In this document: one piece after another, positions 53,007 through 62,503 of the stretch
Layout of the letters: each line of letters begins with the position of its first letter
Numbering within the stretch: position 1 is the stretch's first letter
Assembly (NCBI GenBank): GCA_958367245.1
Contig: CATXEA010000002.1
Coordinates: forward strand, 168,466 to 232,465
DNA: 64,000 bases
Source: an uncultured Blautia sp.
GTDB lineage: Bacteria > Bacillota > Clostridia > Lachnospirales > Lachnospiraceae
Reading direction: 5' to 3'
Position numbers and translations under genes: made by a program
Notes under the pieces: generated by a model
Databases searched by the model: none
What the model saw: the letters and a program-made list of their open reading frames with translations, nothing else
What the model was told of the DNA's origin: nothing

Positions 53007-54511
53007 ATTCCCTGCTCCAGAATCTCATATATTTTTTTCATGTCCAGATGTTTGCGGAGTTCTTCTGCAAGAATGTCATACTGGCTCTCCTTAAATGCGG
53101 CAAAGTCGATTCCTTCCATCTGTGAAACGTCGATTCCCTTTTTCTCGCCAATCACTCTGATGATTCCTTCTGCCGCTTCCTCCCTGTCAAACACGCCGTG
53201 GACATAAGTTCCGCATACATTATTCAGATACGCGCCGTCTGTCTTTTCCTCTCCTGTCACATGGTCTTTTAAGATTACGGCTCTTTTTGCCTCTTCCTTA
53301 ATCAGCGTTTTTCCCATGTGAATCTCATATCCTTCCACCTTTGCTCCGCTTAAAGCTGACAGCTCCCCTGTCAGGCTGCAAAACTCTCCGGAAACTCTGG
53401 TTCTTGTTTTCTCACGGGCAAAAACAGTCTCCATAGGAAGAAGTCCCATACCCCGGATGGTTCCTCCTGCTTCTACTCCGAACGGGTCGCTCAGGCTCTC
53501 TCCCAGCATCTGATAACCGCCGCAGATTCCGAAAATAAGCTTTCCCTCTGCTGCTTTTTTAAGAACTGCAGCCTCCATTCCGCTTTCTCTCATCCACAGC
53601 AAATCTTCCATAGTATTTTTTGTTCCGGGCAGGATAATCATATCCGGATTTTTCAGTTCTCCCGGATTTTTCACATAACGCAGAGAAACGCCGGATATGC
53701 TTTCCAGAGGATTAAAGTCTGTGAAATTGGAAATTCTCGGCACACGGATAACTGCAATATCAATCAGGTCTGTTTTCTGTCCACTGTGAAAGCGCTCTGT
53801 AAGACTGTCTTCATCCTCTACCTGAATATTCATATAAGGCGCTACACCAACAACCGGAATACGGCTTTTCTTTTCCAACATCTCCACTCCAGGGTCAAGA
53901 ATGGACTTGTCTCCCCTGAACTTATTGATGATAAGCCCTTTTACCATAGCTCTTTCATCCTCTTCCAGAAGCTCCACCGTGCCGATAAGCTGGGCAAAAA
54001 CTCCTCCTCTGTCTATATCGCCAACAAGGAGAACCGGCGCTTTCGCCATCTTTGCCATTCCCATATTTACAATATCTTCATTTTTTAAATTGATTTCCGC
54101 CGGACTTCCTGCTCCTTCAATCACAATAATATCATGCGTATCCGCCAGCTTCTGATACGCTTTCATAATATCCGGAACCAGCTTCTTTTTGTATTGGAAA
54201 TACTCCCTTGCGCTCATATTCCCCAGAACTTCCCCGTTTACGATGACCTGAGAACCCACATCGTTTGTAGGCTTCAGGAGAATCGGATTCATAAGAACGG
54301 AAGGAGCAATTCCCGCAGCCTCCGCCTGCATCACCTGGGCGCGTCCCATCTCCAGTCCTTCCTCCGTAATATAGGAATTGAGCGCCATGTTCTGGGATTT
54401 AAAAGGCGCTACACGATAGCCGTCCTGTTTAAAAATCCTGCAGAGCCCTGCTGCCAGAAGGCTTTTTCCTGCGTTGGACATTGTTCCCTGCACCATAATT
54501 GCTTTTGCCAT
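53003..54511 (-). CDS. cbiP: cobyric acid synthase
   Basis: Glutamine-dependent amidation at four positions of adenosylcobyrinic acid diamide. 502 residues: N-terminal P-loop-like [21 protein letters not shown]-terminal class-I-like GATase with the Cys in [15 protein letters not shown] and His in [12 protein letters not shown]. It lies ten bases after the cobD-like gene. Confidence 0.96.
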   Translation of the reverse strand: MAKAIMVQGTMSNAGKSLLAAGLCRIFKQDGYRVAPFKSQNMALNSYITEEGLEMGRAQVMQAEAAGIAPSVLMNPILLKPTNDVGSQVIVNGEVLGNMSAREYFQYKKKLVPDIMKAYQKLADTHDIIVIEGAGSPAEINLKNEDIVNMGMAKMAKAPVLLVGDIDRGGVFAQLIGTVELLEEDERAMVKGLIINKFRGDKSILDPGVEMLEKKSRIPVVGVAPYMNIQVEDEDSLTERFHSGQKTDLIDIAVIRVPRISNFTDFNPLESISGVSLRYVKNPGELKNPDMIILPGTKNTMEDLLWMRESGMEAAVLKKAAEGKLIFGICGGYQMLGESLSDPFGVEAGGTIRGMGLLPMETVFAREKTRTRVSGEFCSLTGELSALSGAKVEGYEIHMGKTLIKEEAKRAVILKDHVTGEEKTDGAYLNNVCGTYVHGVFDREEAAEGIIRVIGEKKGIDVSQMEGIDFAAFKESQYDILAEELRKHLDMKKIYEILEQGI

Positions 54512-54520
54512 ACTGTAACC

Positions 54521-55564
54521 TCACTTCTGTACGATTTCCTTAAGGGCTTCGATCAGTTTCACATTCTTTTCGTGACGCTTCACTGCCACCCGGAAATATC
54601 CTTTTGAAAGCCCCGGATAATTGCTGCAGTCGCGAATCAGAATTCCTTTTTCCACACACTGCTCAAAAAGCTTCTCCGGTCCTTTAAAAAAGATATAATT
54701 TGCCTGAGAGGGAAAAACCTTAAGCCCCAGCTTCTCCATTTCTCTTTTCAGATATGCCGCTTCCTCAAAGACGAGCTTTCGTCCTGCTTCTACATAATCC
54801 GTTTCTTTCAGGGCTGCAAGTCCTGCTGCCTGAGCCATAGCAGATACATTCCAGGGCTGTGTCATAAGCTCCATCTGCTCAAGAATTCTTTCATCCGCGC
54901 AAAACCCGTACCCCAGACGGACCCCTGCAATGGCATAGCGCTTTGTAAAAGCTTTCAGAATAAACAGATTTTTATATTCTTTCAGATATGCCTTCAGCGT
55001 ATAATTCTCCGGCTCTCTGATGAAATCCAGAAAACACTCGTCCACTACTGCGAAGATGCCCTTATCCCTGCAGCGAACCAGAACCTTTTCCAGAAAATCA
55101 CGCTCCATAAGAATTCCTGTAGGATTATTGGGATTGCAGAGAAACAGGATATCCAGATCATCTGTAAGCGCTTCCAGATAAGCTTCTTTTACCCTGAAAT
55201 CCTCTTTCTCTTCCAGAAAAAAATATCGGATTTCACAACCCACACTGGAAAGCGCCTGCTCATATTCCGCAAAAGTGGGCGCAGGAAGAAGGGCTTTTTT
55301 CGGTTTTTTCGCCCTGCACAGAGAAAAAATCAGTTCTGCAGCTCCATTTCCGCAGATTACCTCTTCCTTCTCAACCTGTTCATACTGAGCAATGGCTTCT
55401 TTCAATCTCCCGCAGCCCACCTCAGGGTAATCCTCCAGCCTTTCCACACTTTCGATAATCGCCTGCTTCACCCTCTCAGGCGTCCCAAGAGGGTTACAGT
55501 TTGCAGAAAAGTCCAGACAGTTTTTATATTTATAAACATCTCCGCCGTGTACGCGTTTCATCAT
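54521..55564 (-). CDS. cobD: threonine-phosphate decarboxylase, CobD type
   Basis: PLP fold-I enzyme of 347 residues making (R)-1-aminopropan-2-yl phosphate, the aminopropanol arm of cobalamin. Opening HGGDVYKYKNCLDFSANCNP is typical of the CobD branch; ICGNGAAELIF, LCNPNNPTGIL and PLP lysine region LKAFTKRYAIAGVRLGYGF follow. Its relatives include histidinol-phosphate aminotransferase, but the HGGD start and operon context favour CobD. Confidence 0.93.
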   Translation of the reverse strand: MMKRVHGGDVYKYKNCLDFSANCNPLGTPERVKQAIIESVERLEDYPEVGCGRLKEAIAQYEQVEKEEVICGNGAAELIFSLCRAKKPKKALLPAPTFAEYEQALSSVGCEIRYFFLEEKEDFRVKEAYLEALTDDLDILFLCNPNNPTGILMERDFLEKVLVRCRDKGIFAVVDECFLDFIREPENYTLKAYLKEYKNLFILKAFTKRYAIAGVRLGYGFCADERILEQMELMTQPWNVSAMAQAAGLAALKETDYVEAGRKLVFEEAAYLKREMEKLGLKVFPSQANYIFFKGPEKLFEQCVEKGILIRDCSNYPGLSKGYFRVAVKRHEKNVKLIEALKEIVQK

Positions 55565-55582
55565 TGTTTCGTCTCCTATGTA

Positions 55583-56545
55583 TCAGAGCATCCTGATTCC
55601 CAGAGCTGCTCCCAGAAAAACCGCCAGTCCAAGAAAACAGGTTGCGTAGAGAAGGCGGTTGGCTCTTTTTATATCTTCCGATTCTACTTCTCTTCTCTTA
55701 TCGCCTATTGTCGGTTTTTCGTATAATTTTCCAAAATAATATGCATTTCCTGCAAGCTGGACTCCAAGAGCGCCTGCCATTGCAGCTTCTGTCTGCGCGG
55801 AATTGGGGCTTGCATGATTGCGTTTGTCTCTTCTGTAAATCTTTATGGCATTCTTCGTATCCATTCCAACAAAAACAGTGGCAAAAGCCATGAGCCAGCC
55901 GGATATTCTCGCCGGAATATAGTTTGCCGCATCGTCAAGCTTTGCAGCAAAACGCCCAAAATACAGATATTTTTCATTTTTGTAGCCGAGCATGGAATCC
56001 ATTGTATTAATGCCTTTGTAAAGGAACATCAGTCCGATTCCGCCGATTGCCATATAAAACATGGGGGCAATGATTCCATCTGAGGAATTTTCTGCAATTG
56101 TCTCTACCGCTGCTTTTGTCACTCCCTCTTCTGTAAGCTCCTGCGTATCTCTGCCTACAATCATGGAAACTGCATAACGGGCTTCCTCAATTGTCCCGTT
56201 TTTCAGTCTGTCATAAACCTTCATACTTTCTGTTTTCAGGGATTTGGTCGCCAGAAGCTGACTGCACCAGAAAGTTTCCAGCGCAAGCCCTGCCCAGACA
56301 GAAATCCCGTACAAAAAGCGCACAGCCAGAAACGGAATACCGAAACTCAGCGCACAGACAAGAACCACCTCAAGAACGCCTCCCACCAGTTCTCCTCTTT
56401 TTGATTTCGGAAAGATTCTGCGTATTCCCTTCTCCAGAAAGGAAATCAGATTTCCAATTATACAGACAGGATGGTAAAGCCATCTTGGATCCCCAATCAG
56501 TAAATCTATGAAAAAACCTGCTGCCAGAGCAATGAGACTATACAT
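55583..56545 (-). CDS. cbiB: adenosylcobinamide-phosphate synthase
   Basis: Integral membrane enzyme attaching aminopropanol phosphate to cobyric acid. 320 residues, several helices; GDPRWLYHPVCIIGNLI near the N-terminus and AENSSDGIIAPMFYMAIGG, NSAQTEAAMAGALGVQLAG in the middle. The start follows GGAGGAA by eight bases; an ATG two codons earlier lies too close. Overlaps cbiA by eight bases. Confidence 0.95.
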   Translation of the reverse strand: MYSLIALAAGFFIDLLIGDPRWLYHPVCIIGNLISFLEKGIRRIFPKSKRGELVGGVLEVVLVCALSFGIPFLAVRFLYGISVWAGLALETFWCSQLLATKSLKTESMKVYDRLKNGTIEEARYAVSMIVGRDTQELTEEGVTKAAVETIAENSSDGIIAPMFYMAIGGIGLMFLYKGINTMDSMLGYKNEKYLYFGRFAAKLDDAANYIPARISGWLMAFATVFVGMDTKNAIKIYRRDKRNHASPNSAQTEAAMAGALGVQLAGNAYYFGKLYEKPTIGDKRREVESEDIKRANRLLYATCFLGLAVFLGAALGIRML

Positions 56546-57944
56546 GAGCATTTCCTCCCTGCCGTTCTTTTTTGTATTCCAGACATTTTTCCAGAAAAGC
56601 CTGTGCAAGACGGGGATTTCCGTAATAGTAAAGATGGGGAAAGCCTGCCATCAGGCGGTCACTTCCGTGGATACAGTCCCAGCCTCTTTTACTTAGCGGC
56701 TTATCTGCGCGAAAGGAAGCGCCACAGTTCTCTGAATCAAAATAATGAAACTCATGGGCAGGCAGTTTTCCGGGATTCACCCCGAAAACAGTTTCCCCTT
56801 CTTTCAGGGTAAGCGTAATATATCCGAACCTTGAAAGTTTTGGTGTTCTGTATGCTTTTCCGGAAATCACCCCTGCCATACGGCGAAGTTTTCCCTCCAT
56901 ATCCTCCATCTCTTCGTGAAGGTACATAAAGCCGCCGCACTCTGCCATACAGGGCATTCCAGACAAAATTTTTTCTCTGATATCCTTTCGCATAGAATGA
57001 TTGTCTTCCAGTTTTTTGGCATTTAATTCCGGATATCCTCCATACAGAAGAAGCCCGTCCGTGTTTTGCGGCACTCCTGAGTCCCGCATGGGGGAAAACC
57101 TCACAAGCTCCGCTCCCATCTCCTCCAGAAGGCGAAGGTTGTCCTCATAAAAGAAGCAAAAAGCTTCGTCATCGGCTACTGCCAGACGCACTCTCTTGGG
57201 AAGCTTCCATGAGGATATTTCCGCTCCTTCCTTTTCTACAGGGTTTTCCAGCTCCTTTGCCCCTGATGCAAGGCTTAAAATCCCGTCTATATCCAGACTT
57301 TTTTCCAGAATATCAGCAAGACGCACCAATCGGTCTTTTAATTCCGGAATTTCCTCCGGAAGGACAAGCCCCAGATGGCGACTCTCTATCACACAGTCCT
57401 CCACCTTTGGAACATAGCCGTATACGGAAATTCCCAGTTCCTTTTCCACAGCCTCTTTCATCCGCTGATAAAGCATAGGCGACATCTGATTAAAGATAAC
57501 TCCCTTAATGTGACTGTCCTTTTTGTATTCCAGAAATCCTTTGATATAGGCAAGAAGAGAAAGACTCATCCCCTTGCTGTTTACTATGAGAATCACCGGC
57601 GTATCCGTGCTGTCAGCCAAATCGTAAGCGCTTGCCATAGTGGAAATTCCGCCCACTCCGTCATAATAGCCCATAACGCCTTCCATAACAGCAATGTCAC
57701 ATCCCTCACTGTTTACTGCCAGAAGCTCTCTCGTTTTTTCCCTTCCTGTAAAAAAAGTATCAAGATTTCTGGATTTTGTCCCAATAACTTTTGAGTGAAA
57801 CATAGGGTCAATATAATCCGGCCCGCACTTAAAAGAAGCCACTTTCATGCCCCTGTTCACAAGCGCCTGAAGAAGTCCGCAGGTAATCAGGGTTTTGCCG
57901 CTTCCGCTGGCTCCTGCTGCCAGAAGGATTCTCGGTATTTTCAT
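56538..57944 (-). CDS. cbiA: cobyrinic acid a,c-diamide synthase
   Basis: Amidates the a and c side chains. 468 residues: P-loop GASGSGKTLITCGLLQAL (about 11-28), GPDYIDPMFH, and C-terminal GATase with Cys in GMPCMAECGGFMYLHEEM and HEFHYFDSE. Overlaps cbiJET by four bases. Confidence 0.96.
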   Translation of the reverse strand: MKIPRILLAAGASGSGKTLITCGLLQALVNRGMKVASFKCGPDYIDPMFHSKVIGTKSRNLDTFFTGREKTRELLAVNSEGCDIAVMEGVMGYYDGVGGISTMASAYDLADSTDTPVILIVNSKGMSLSLLAYIKGFLEYKKDSHIKGVIFNQMSPMLYQRMKEAVEKELGISVYGYVPKVEDCVIESRHLGLVLPEEIPELKDRLVRLADILEKSLDIDGILSLASGAKELENPVEKEGAEISSWKLPKRVRLAVADDEAFCFFYEDNLRLLEEMGAELVRFSPMRDSGVPQNTDGLLLYGGYPELNAKKLEDNHSMRKDIREKILSGMPCMAECGGFMYLHEEMEDMEGKLRRMAGVISGKAYRTPKLSRFGYITLTLKEGETVFGVNPGKLPAHEFHYFDSENCGASFRADKPLSKRGWDCIHGSDRLMAGFPHLYYYGNPRLAQAFLEKCLEYKKERQGGNAHV

Positions 57945-59917
57945 AGCGTCTCCTTTCCCGGATTCTGAAGTGTAATAATATAAATCGGATTTTCTCCCAT
58001 CATCATATGATAGCGTCCGACTTCCTTTGAGCGGGCTGCCCCAAGCTGAACAATCTCGCCGATTTGAAACTCAAACTCCCTTGCGGTTTCCAGCGCTTCC
58101 GATACTGTCTCAAGAGTGATACAGTTTATTACCATTCGGACTTTTTTATTTTTCTCAAGAAGCTCCCTTACGATTTCTTTCAGATTTCCGGAAGAACCTC
58201 CGATAAAAGCGTGGGTCGGCGCAGGAAGATCTCTCATAGCCTCAGGCGCCAGTCCGGAAACGATTGTCAGATTATCCGCTGCAAATTTCTGCTTATTCTT
58301 TTTCAGAAGCTCTGTGGCTTCCTCCTTTTTTTCGATGGCATAAACCTGTCCCTGATGGGCGCATAACGCCATTTCCACAGAAACAGATCCTGTTCCCGCT
58401 CCCACATCATAACAGACGGAATCCTCCTGAAGCTTTAATTTGGAAAGAGAAACTGTACGCACCTCTTCTTTCGTCATAGGCGCTTTTCCCCTTATAAATT
58501 CCTCATCGGGAATTCCATGAACTGTATTTTGAGGTACAGCCTCCACGTTGTATGCACAGATAACACTCAGGGCATCTCCCTGATACTTCGTAAGCTCTCT
58601 GGCTTTTTTTGAAAAAACAGCCTCGTCTTTATAGGAAAGGCGTTCTCCCACATAAAGAGTAACCTCCCCCATTCCATAAGACACCAGCTTTTTCGCCAGT
58701 TCTGCCACGCTGTCCCCTGTTCCTAAAATAGAAAACACTTTCTGATTATGCCTGATATAATGAATCAGATTGCAGCTTTTTCCATGAGCGCTGAGGATTT
58801 TTGCATCCTCCCATGACAAACCGATTTTTGCCATAAAATAGTTTACAGATGATATTCCGCAAAGGATTTCCACCTCTCCATTTAAAAGCTCCACCAGTTT
58901 TTTCGCCCCACTGTAAAAACCAACATCTCCCGATAAAACAATCACAATCCTGTCGTATTCCGGATGCTTTTTTATGTAGTCTGCAATAACCTCGCTTCGA
59001 TATTCACAGAGGATTTTCTGTCCCGGCAACGCAGCAGCTTCTACCATCCGCTTTGCGCCGATAAGTAAATCTGCCTGCTCTGCCGCCTGTCTTCCTTCTA
59101 CTGTAAAAGTACCCTCGCTGCCCATGCCGATTCCAAGAAGTGTAATGTAAGGCTTTCTGTCTATCTGAAACTTCTTTGTCAGATATGCTTTGCATTCTGC
59201 CAGAGACATTCCTTCTTCCTTTACAGGTCTTCCGATAATAACAGGAGTGACGCCGCATTCCAGAGCAGCCTCGATTTTTTCCTGAAAGCCTCCTGCCTTT
59301 CCCGTATCCTTTGTCACAAGGTATTTACAGTCAAACTGGCGGAGCATGGCTGTGTTTAACTCCTTACTGAAAGGCCCCTGCATTCCGATGAGATGTTTTC
59401 CCTCAAATCCCATACGACTGCAGGCTTCAGTAACAGAGGGCAGGGATAAAACCCGGGCAAACAGCCGGTTCTGATAATCGGGAATCTCTGTAAATTTATT
59501 CAGCTCCTTACTTCCTGTTGTGAGAAGTACGTTTCCCTGTGTCCCTTTTAAATACTCTGCCGCAGCTTCCGTAGATTCCATGTAGACTGCCTGTCTTTCC
59601 TGTTTCCCTTCTTCTCTCAGTACACGAAGGCAGGGAAAACCTGTCTTTTCACAGGCATTTCTTATATTTGCCGTCACCTCTGCTGCATAGGGGTGAGTCG
59701 CATCCAGAATAATTTCCGGGTTTACTTCCCGAAAAAGCTCTTCCATTTTTTCTTCGTCCAGTCTTCCAGAGCTTACCTTAAGATACCGGGTTTCTTCCAG
59801 AGCCTTTCCACCATAGTCTGTTGCTGTACACACATACGCAGGCACTTCGTATTTTGCCAGAAAACGGCTGATTTCATAGCCCTCCGTCGTACCTGCAAAA
59901 ACAAGGACTTTATACAT
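57941..59917 (-). CDS. cbiJ-cbiE-cbiT: trifunctional CbiJ-CbiE-CbiT: precorrin-6A reductase, C5- and C15-methyltransferase/decarboxylase
   Basis: Three consecutive corrin enzymes in 658 residues. Residues about 1-250 are CbiJ/CobK reductase (VLVFAGTTEGYEISRFLAKY, LDATHPYAAEVTANI). About 255-450 are CbiE (ITLLGIGMGSEGTFTVEG, IVVLSGDVGFYSGAKKLVE). About 465-658 are CbiT (RGKAPMTKEEVRTVSLSKL, CYDVGAGTGSVSVEMALC). The products pass from cobalt-precorrin-6A to 8 along the chain, so fusion makes sense for channelling. It overlaps the cbiH gene by eight bases. CbiET fusions are common; adding CbiJ is less so. Confidence 0.95.
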   Translation of the reverse strand: MYKVLVFAGTTEGYEISRFLAKYEVPAYVCTATDYGGKALEETRYLKVSSGRLDEEKMEELFREVNPEIILDATHPYAAEVTANIRNACEKTGFPCLRVLREEGKQERQAVYMESTEAAAEYLKGTQGNVLLTTGSKELNKFTEIPDYQNRLFARVLSLPSVTEACSRMGFEGKHLIGMQGPFSKELNTAMLRQFDCKYLVTKDTGKAGGFQEKIEAALECGVTPVIIGRPVKEEGMSLAECKAYLTKKFQIDRKPYITLLGIGMGSEGTFTVEGRQAAEQADLLIGAKRMVEAAALPGQKILCEYRSEVIADYIKKHPEYDRIVIVLSGDVGFYSGAKKLVELLNGEVEILCGISSVNYFMAKIGLSWEDAKILSAHGKSCNLIHYIRHNQKVFSILGTGDSVAELAKKLVSYGMGEVTLYVGERLSYKDEAVFSKKARELTKYQGDALSVICAYNVEAVPQNTVHGIPDEEFIRGKAPMTKEEVRTVSLSKLKLQEDSVCYDVGAGTGSVSVEMALCAHQGQVYAIEKKEEATELLKKNKQKFAADNLTIVSGLAPEAMRDLPAPTHAFIGGSSGNLKEIVRELLEKNKKVRMVINCITLETVSEALETAREFEFQIGEIVQLGAARSKEVGRYHMMMGENPIYIITLQNPGKETL

Positions 59918-60641
59918 TTCTGTATCCTCTTGGCGTTACCATTTTATGATTCAGTTCTTTTGTCTCGGAATTTCCCACAAATACAGTGGTAAACATATCT
60001 ACTTTTGTGTCACGCAGTTCTTTTAAGGTCATAACACGGGATTCTTCTCCCTCTCTTGCGATATTTGAGACAATTCCGCAGATTGTTTCCGGAGACTTGT
60101 ACTTCATCATCAAATCGCAGGCTTTCTGAAGGTAATCGTGACGTTTCTTACTGGATGGGTTGTAAAGGCAGACTGCGAAATCAGCCTTGGCTGCTGCCAG
60201 AAGTCTTGCCTCGATTTTTTCCCACGGTGTAAGAAGGTCGCTTAAGCTAATCAGACAGAAATCGTGAATCAGCGGCGCGCCAAGAACTGCGGCTCCTCCC
60301 AGAGCTGCAGTTACACCGGGGATGATTTCCAATCGGGTTTCCGGATAATTCACACCAACCTCGTACATAAGACCTGCCATTCCGTAAACTCCTGCATCGC
60401 CGCTGCAAATCATGGAAACGGTTTTTCCTTTTTTTGCCTCCTCAAAAGCAAGGACACAGCGGTCTACTTCTTTTTTCATAGGTGTGGTGAGAAATTCTTT
60501 TCCCGGAAAATAATCTTTTACAAGGTCTACATATACGGTATAACCGATGATAACATCACTCTCATTCATTGCCCGGATTGCTTTTCCCGTCATCTGGTCG
60601 TATGCTCCGGGACCAATACCGATTACATATAATTTATTCAA
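59910..60641 (-). CDS. cbiH: cobalt-precorrin-3 C17-methyltransferase
   Basis: SAM-dependent tetrapyrrole methylase that also contracts the ring. 243 residues: VIGIGPGAYDQMTGKAIRAM, MICSGDAGVYGMAGLMYEV, ISLSDLLTPWEKIEAR. Start is TTG at 60641 with GGAGGATAC upstream; the frame overlaps the cbiG stop by eight bases. Confidence 0.95.
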   Translation of the reverse strand: MNKLYVIGIGPGAYDQMTGKAIRAMNESDVIIGYTVYVDLVKDYFPGKEFLTTPMKKEVDRCVLAFEEAKKGKTVSMICSGDAGVYGMAGLMYEVGVNYPETRLEIIPGVTAALGGAAVLGAPLIHDFCLISLSDLLTPWEKIEARLLAAAKADFAVCLYNPSSKKRHDYLQKACDLMMKYKSPETICGIVSNIAREGEESRVMTLKELRDTKVDMFTTVFVGNSETKELNHKMVTPRGYRNV

Positions 60642-61701
60642 AATGTATCCTCCATTCTTTCGCTGCCACGGCTGTTGTCACGCCGTTTTCGCCTCTTTTT
60701 TTCTGAATCAGCCTGCCCTTATCTGCTGCAAGGACTGCGCTTCGCTCGCAGACGTTATCCACCCCTGTGACTCCCTGTACAAAATCAGAAGGAGTAAACT
60801 CTCCCGGCGCTGCCAGAAGCTCCTGCGAACTGTATGTCTCAAAGGGAATCCCCCAGCTCTCAGCCAGAGAAAGGATTCCCTGTTCTTCTTTTTTTAAATC
60901 AATACTTGCAATTTTTTGAAATGCTTCTTTGTAAAAATCATTTCTGTTCAGCATTTTTTGCGCTTCATTGGCAATGGTTTCCCTGTCTCTTCCTTTTTTA
61001 CAGCCCATTCCCAGATACAAAACCTTAGGAATTACCGTTGTTGTGGAAGGAAATGGCTGACAGCTTTTGTGAATGGTCACAGCCACGCCCGCTTCCGGAA
61101 CTTCCCCGGCGCTTTCCTCATCTGCAGGAAAGCCATTTTTATCACAAAGAACCAGACCATCGGGAAGCTCTCCCTCCCACGGAAATTCGCTGTAAAACCC
61201 AACCGGCTCTCCTGCAAGGATTGCCGCTGAAACTTCCTTTGCCGCTGTCATGTTCCGGATTCCCGCCTGATTTTTCTTTGCAAAAACATCCACTGCAAAT
61301 CTGCCGTGCAAATCTGTGGCAGTTGTCACAACACTCTGGGCGCCAAGAACTCCGGAAACCATTTCCGTTAATTCATTTGCCCCTCCAAGATGTCCGGACA
61401 GAAGGGAAATCACAAATTTCCCGCATTCGTCAACTACAAGCACTGCCGGATCTTTTTTCTTGCTCACAATATAAGGGGCAATGCTTCTCACTGCAATTCC
61501 ACAGGCTCCGATGAAAATCAGGGCGTCAGCTTTTTGAAACTGCTCCGCTACCCACTCCCCTGTACTGTACGCAATGGCATCCGGCAGGTATCTGCTTTTT
61601 TTATCCAGTGTAACCCGGTAATTTTCAGTTTCCAATGCTTCCTTTAAGCGGATGCCTGTTGCAAAGCCTGTGAGACTGAAACATATCATTGCTATTTTCA
61701 T
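60634..61701 (-). CDS. cbiG: cobalt-precorrin-5A hydrolase
   Basis: Opens the lactone of cobalt-precorrin-5A. 355 residues: N-terminal IFIGACGIAVRSIAPYI and ISLLSGHLGGANELTEM, and C-terminal VLYLGMGCKKGRDRETI, with LAAPGEFTPSDFVQGVTGVD near the end. Lies 15 bases after cbiF. Confidence 0.94.
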   Translation of the reverse strand: MKIAMICFSLTGFATGIRLKEALETENYRVTLDKKSRYLPDAIAYSTGEWVAEQFQKADALIFIGACGIAVRSIAPYIVSKKKDPAVLVVDECGKFVISLLSGHLGGANELTEMVSGVLGAQSVVTTATDLHGRFAVDVFAKKNQAGIRNMTAAKEVSAAILAGEPVGFYSEFPWEGELPDGLVLCDKNGFPADEESAGEVPEAGVAVTIHKSCQPFPSTTTVIPKVLYLGMGCKKGRDRETIANEAQKMLNRNDFYKEAFQKIASIDLKKEEQGILSLAESWGIPFETYSSQELLAAPGEFTPSDFVQGVTGVDNVCERSAVLAADKGRLIQKKRGENGVTTAVAAKEWRIHFE

Positions 61702-61716
61702 AAAAAACTGACCTTC

Positions 61717-62475
61717 TTATTTTGTCGCTTCCCGAAACTCTGTGGTAAAAGTCGGGTCATAGAGTTTGGAACGCTCGTAATGCGCAGCAGCTACCGTGTC
61801 CCCGATAATCATAAGGGCTGTCTTTGTAATATCATTTTCTTTGGCTGTCTGCGCAAGAGTTCCTACTGTACAGATAAATTTTTTCTCATCCGGCCAGGTT
61901 GCCTTATAAACAATGGCAGCCGGAGTATCTGCCGTATATCCGCCTTCAATGAGACGGCGGCTCAGTTCTTCCAGCATACCTGTGCTCAGGAAAATAACCA
62001 TAGACGCATTGTGTGCTGCAAAGGACTGAATGCTCTCCTTTGACGGAACCGGAGTTCTTCCCTCCATTCTGGTGATTACAACACTCTGGGAAATCTCCGG
62101 CAGGGTGTATTCCAGATTCAGCGCGCTGGCAGCGCCACAGAAAGCGCTGACACCCGGACAATAATCGTAAGCAATGCCTTTCTCATCCAGAATGTCCATC
62201 TGCTCACGGATAGCGCCATAAATACAGGGGTCGCCTGTGTGAAGACGGACAGTAGTCTTTCCTGCTGCCTCTGCTTTTTCCATAACAGAAATAACCTCTT
62301 CCAGAGTCATTCTGGCGCTGTTATGAATGGTGCAGATATCCTTTGTATACTCCAGAAGCTGCGGATTCACAAGTGAGCCTGCATAAATGACCACATCCGC
62401 TTCCTCCAGTAACGCTTTTCCTCTGACTGTAATTAAATCCGGCGCTCCCGGACCTGCTCCTACGAAATGTACCAT
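61717..62475 (-). CDS. cbiF: cobalt-precorrin-4 C11-methyltransferase
   Basis: SAM methyltransferase of 252 residues: VHFVGAGPGAPDLITVRGK, TVRLHTGDPCIYGAI, YCPGVSAFCGAASAL, VIFLSTGML. GGAGAGAAAGG precedes the ATG. Separated from cbiD by 28 bases. Confidence 0.96.
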   Translation of the reverse strand: MVHFVGAGPGAPDLITVRGKALLEEADVVIYAGSLVNPQLLEYTKDICTIHNSARMTLEEVISVMEKAEAAGKTTVRLHTGDPCIYGAIREQMDILDEKGIAYDYCPGVSAFCGAASALNLEYTLPEISQSVVITRMEGRTPVPSKESIQSFAAHNASMVIFLSTGMLEELSRRLIEGGYTADTPAAIVYKATWPDEKKFICTVGTLAQTAKENDITKTALMIIGDTVAAAHYERSKLYDPTFTTEFREATK

Positions 62476-62503
62476 ATTCCTTTCTCTCCTTTATATCATT
62501 TTT

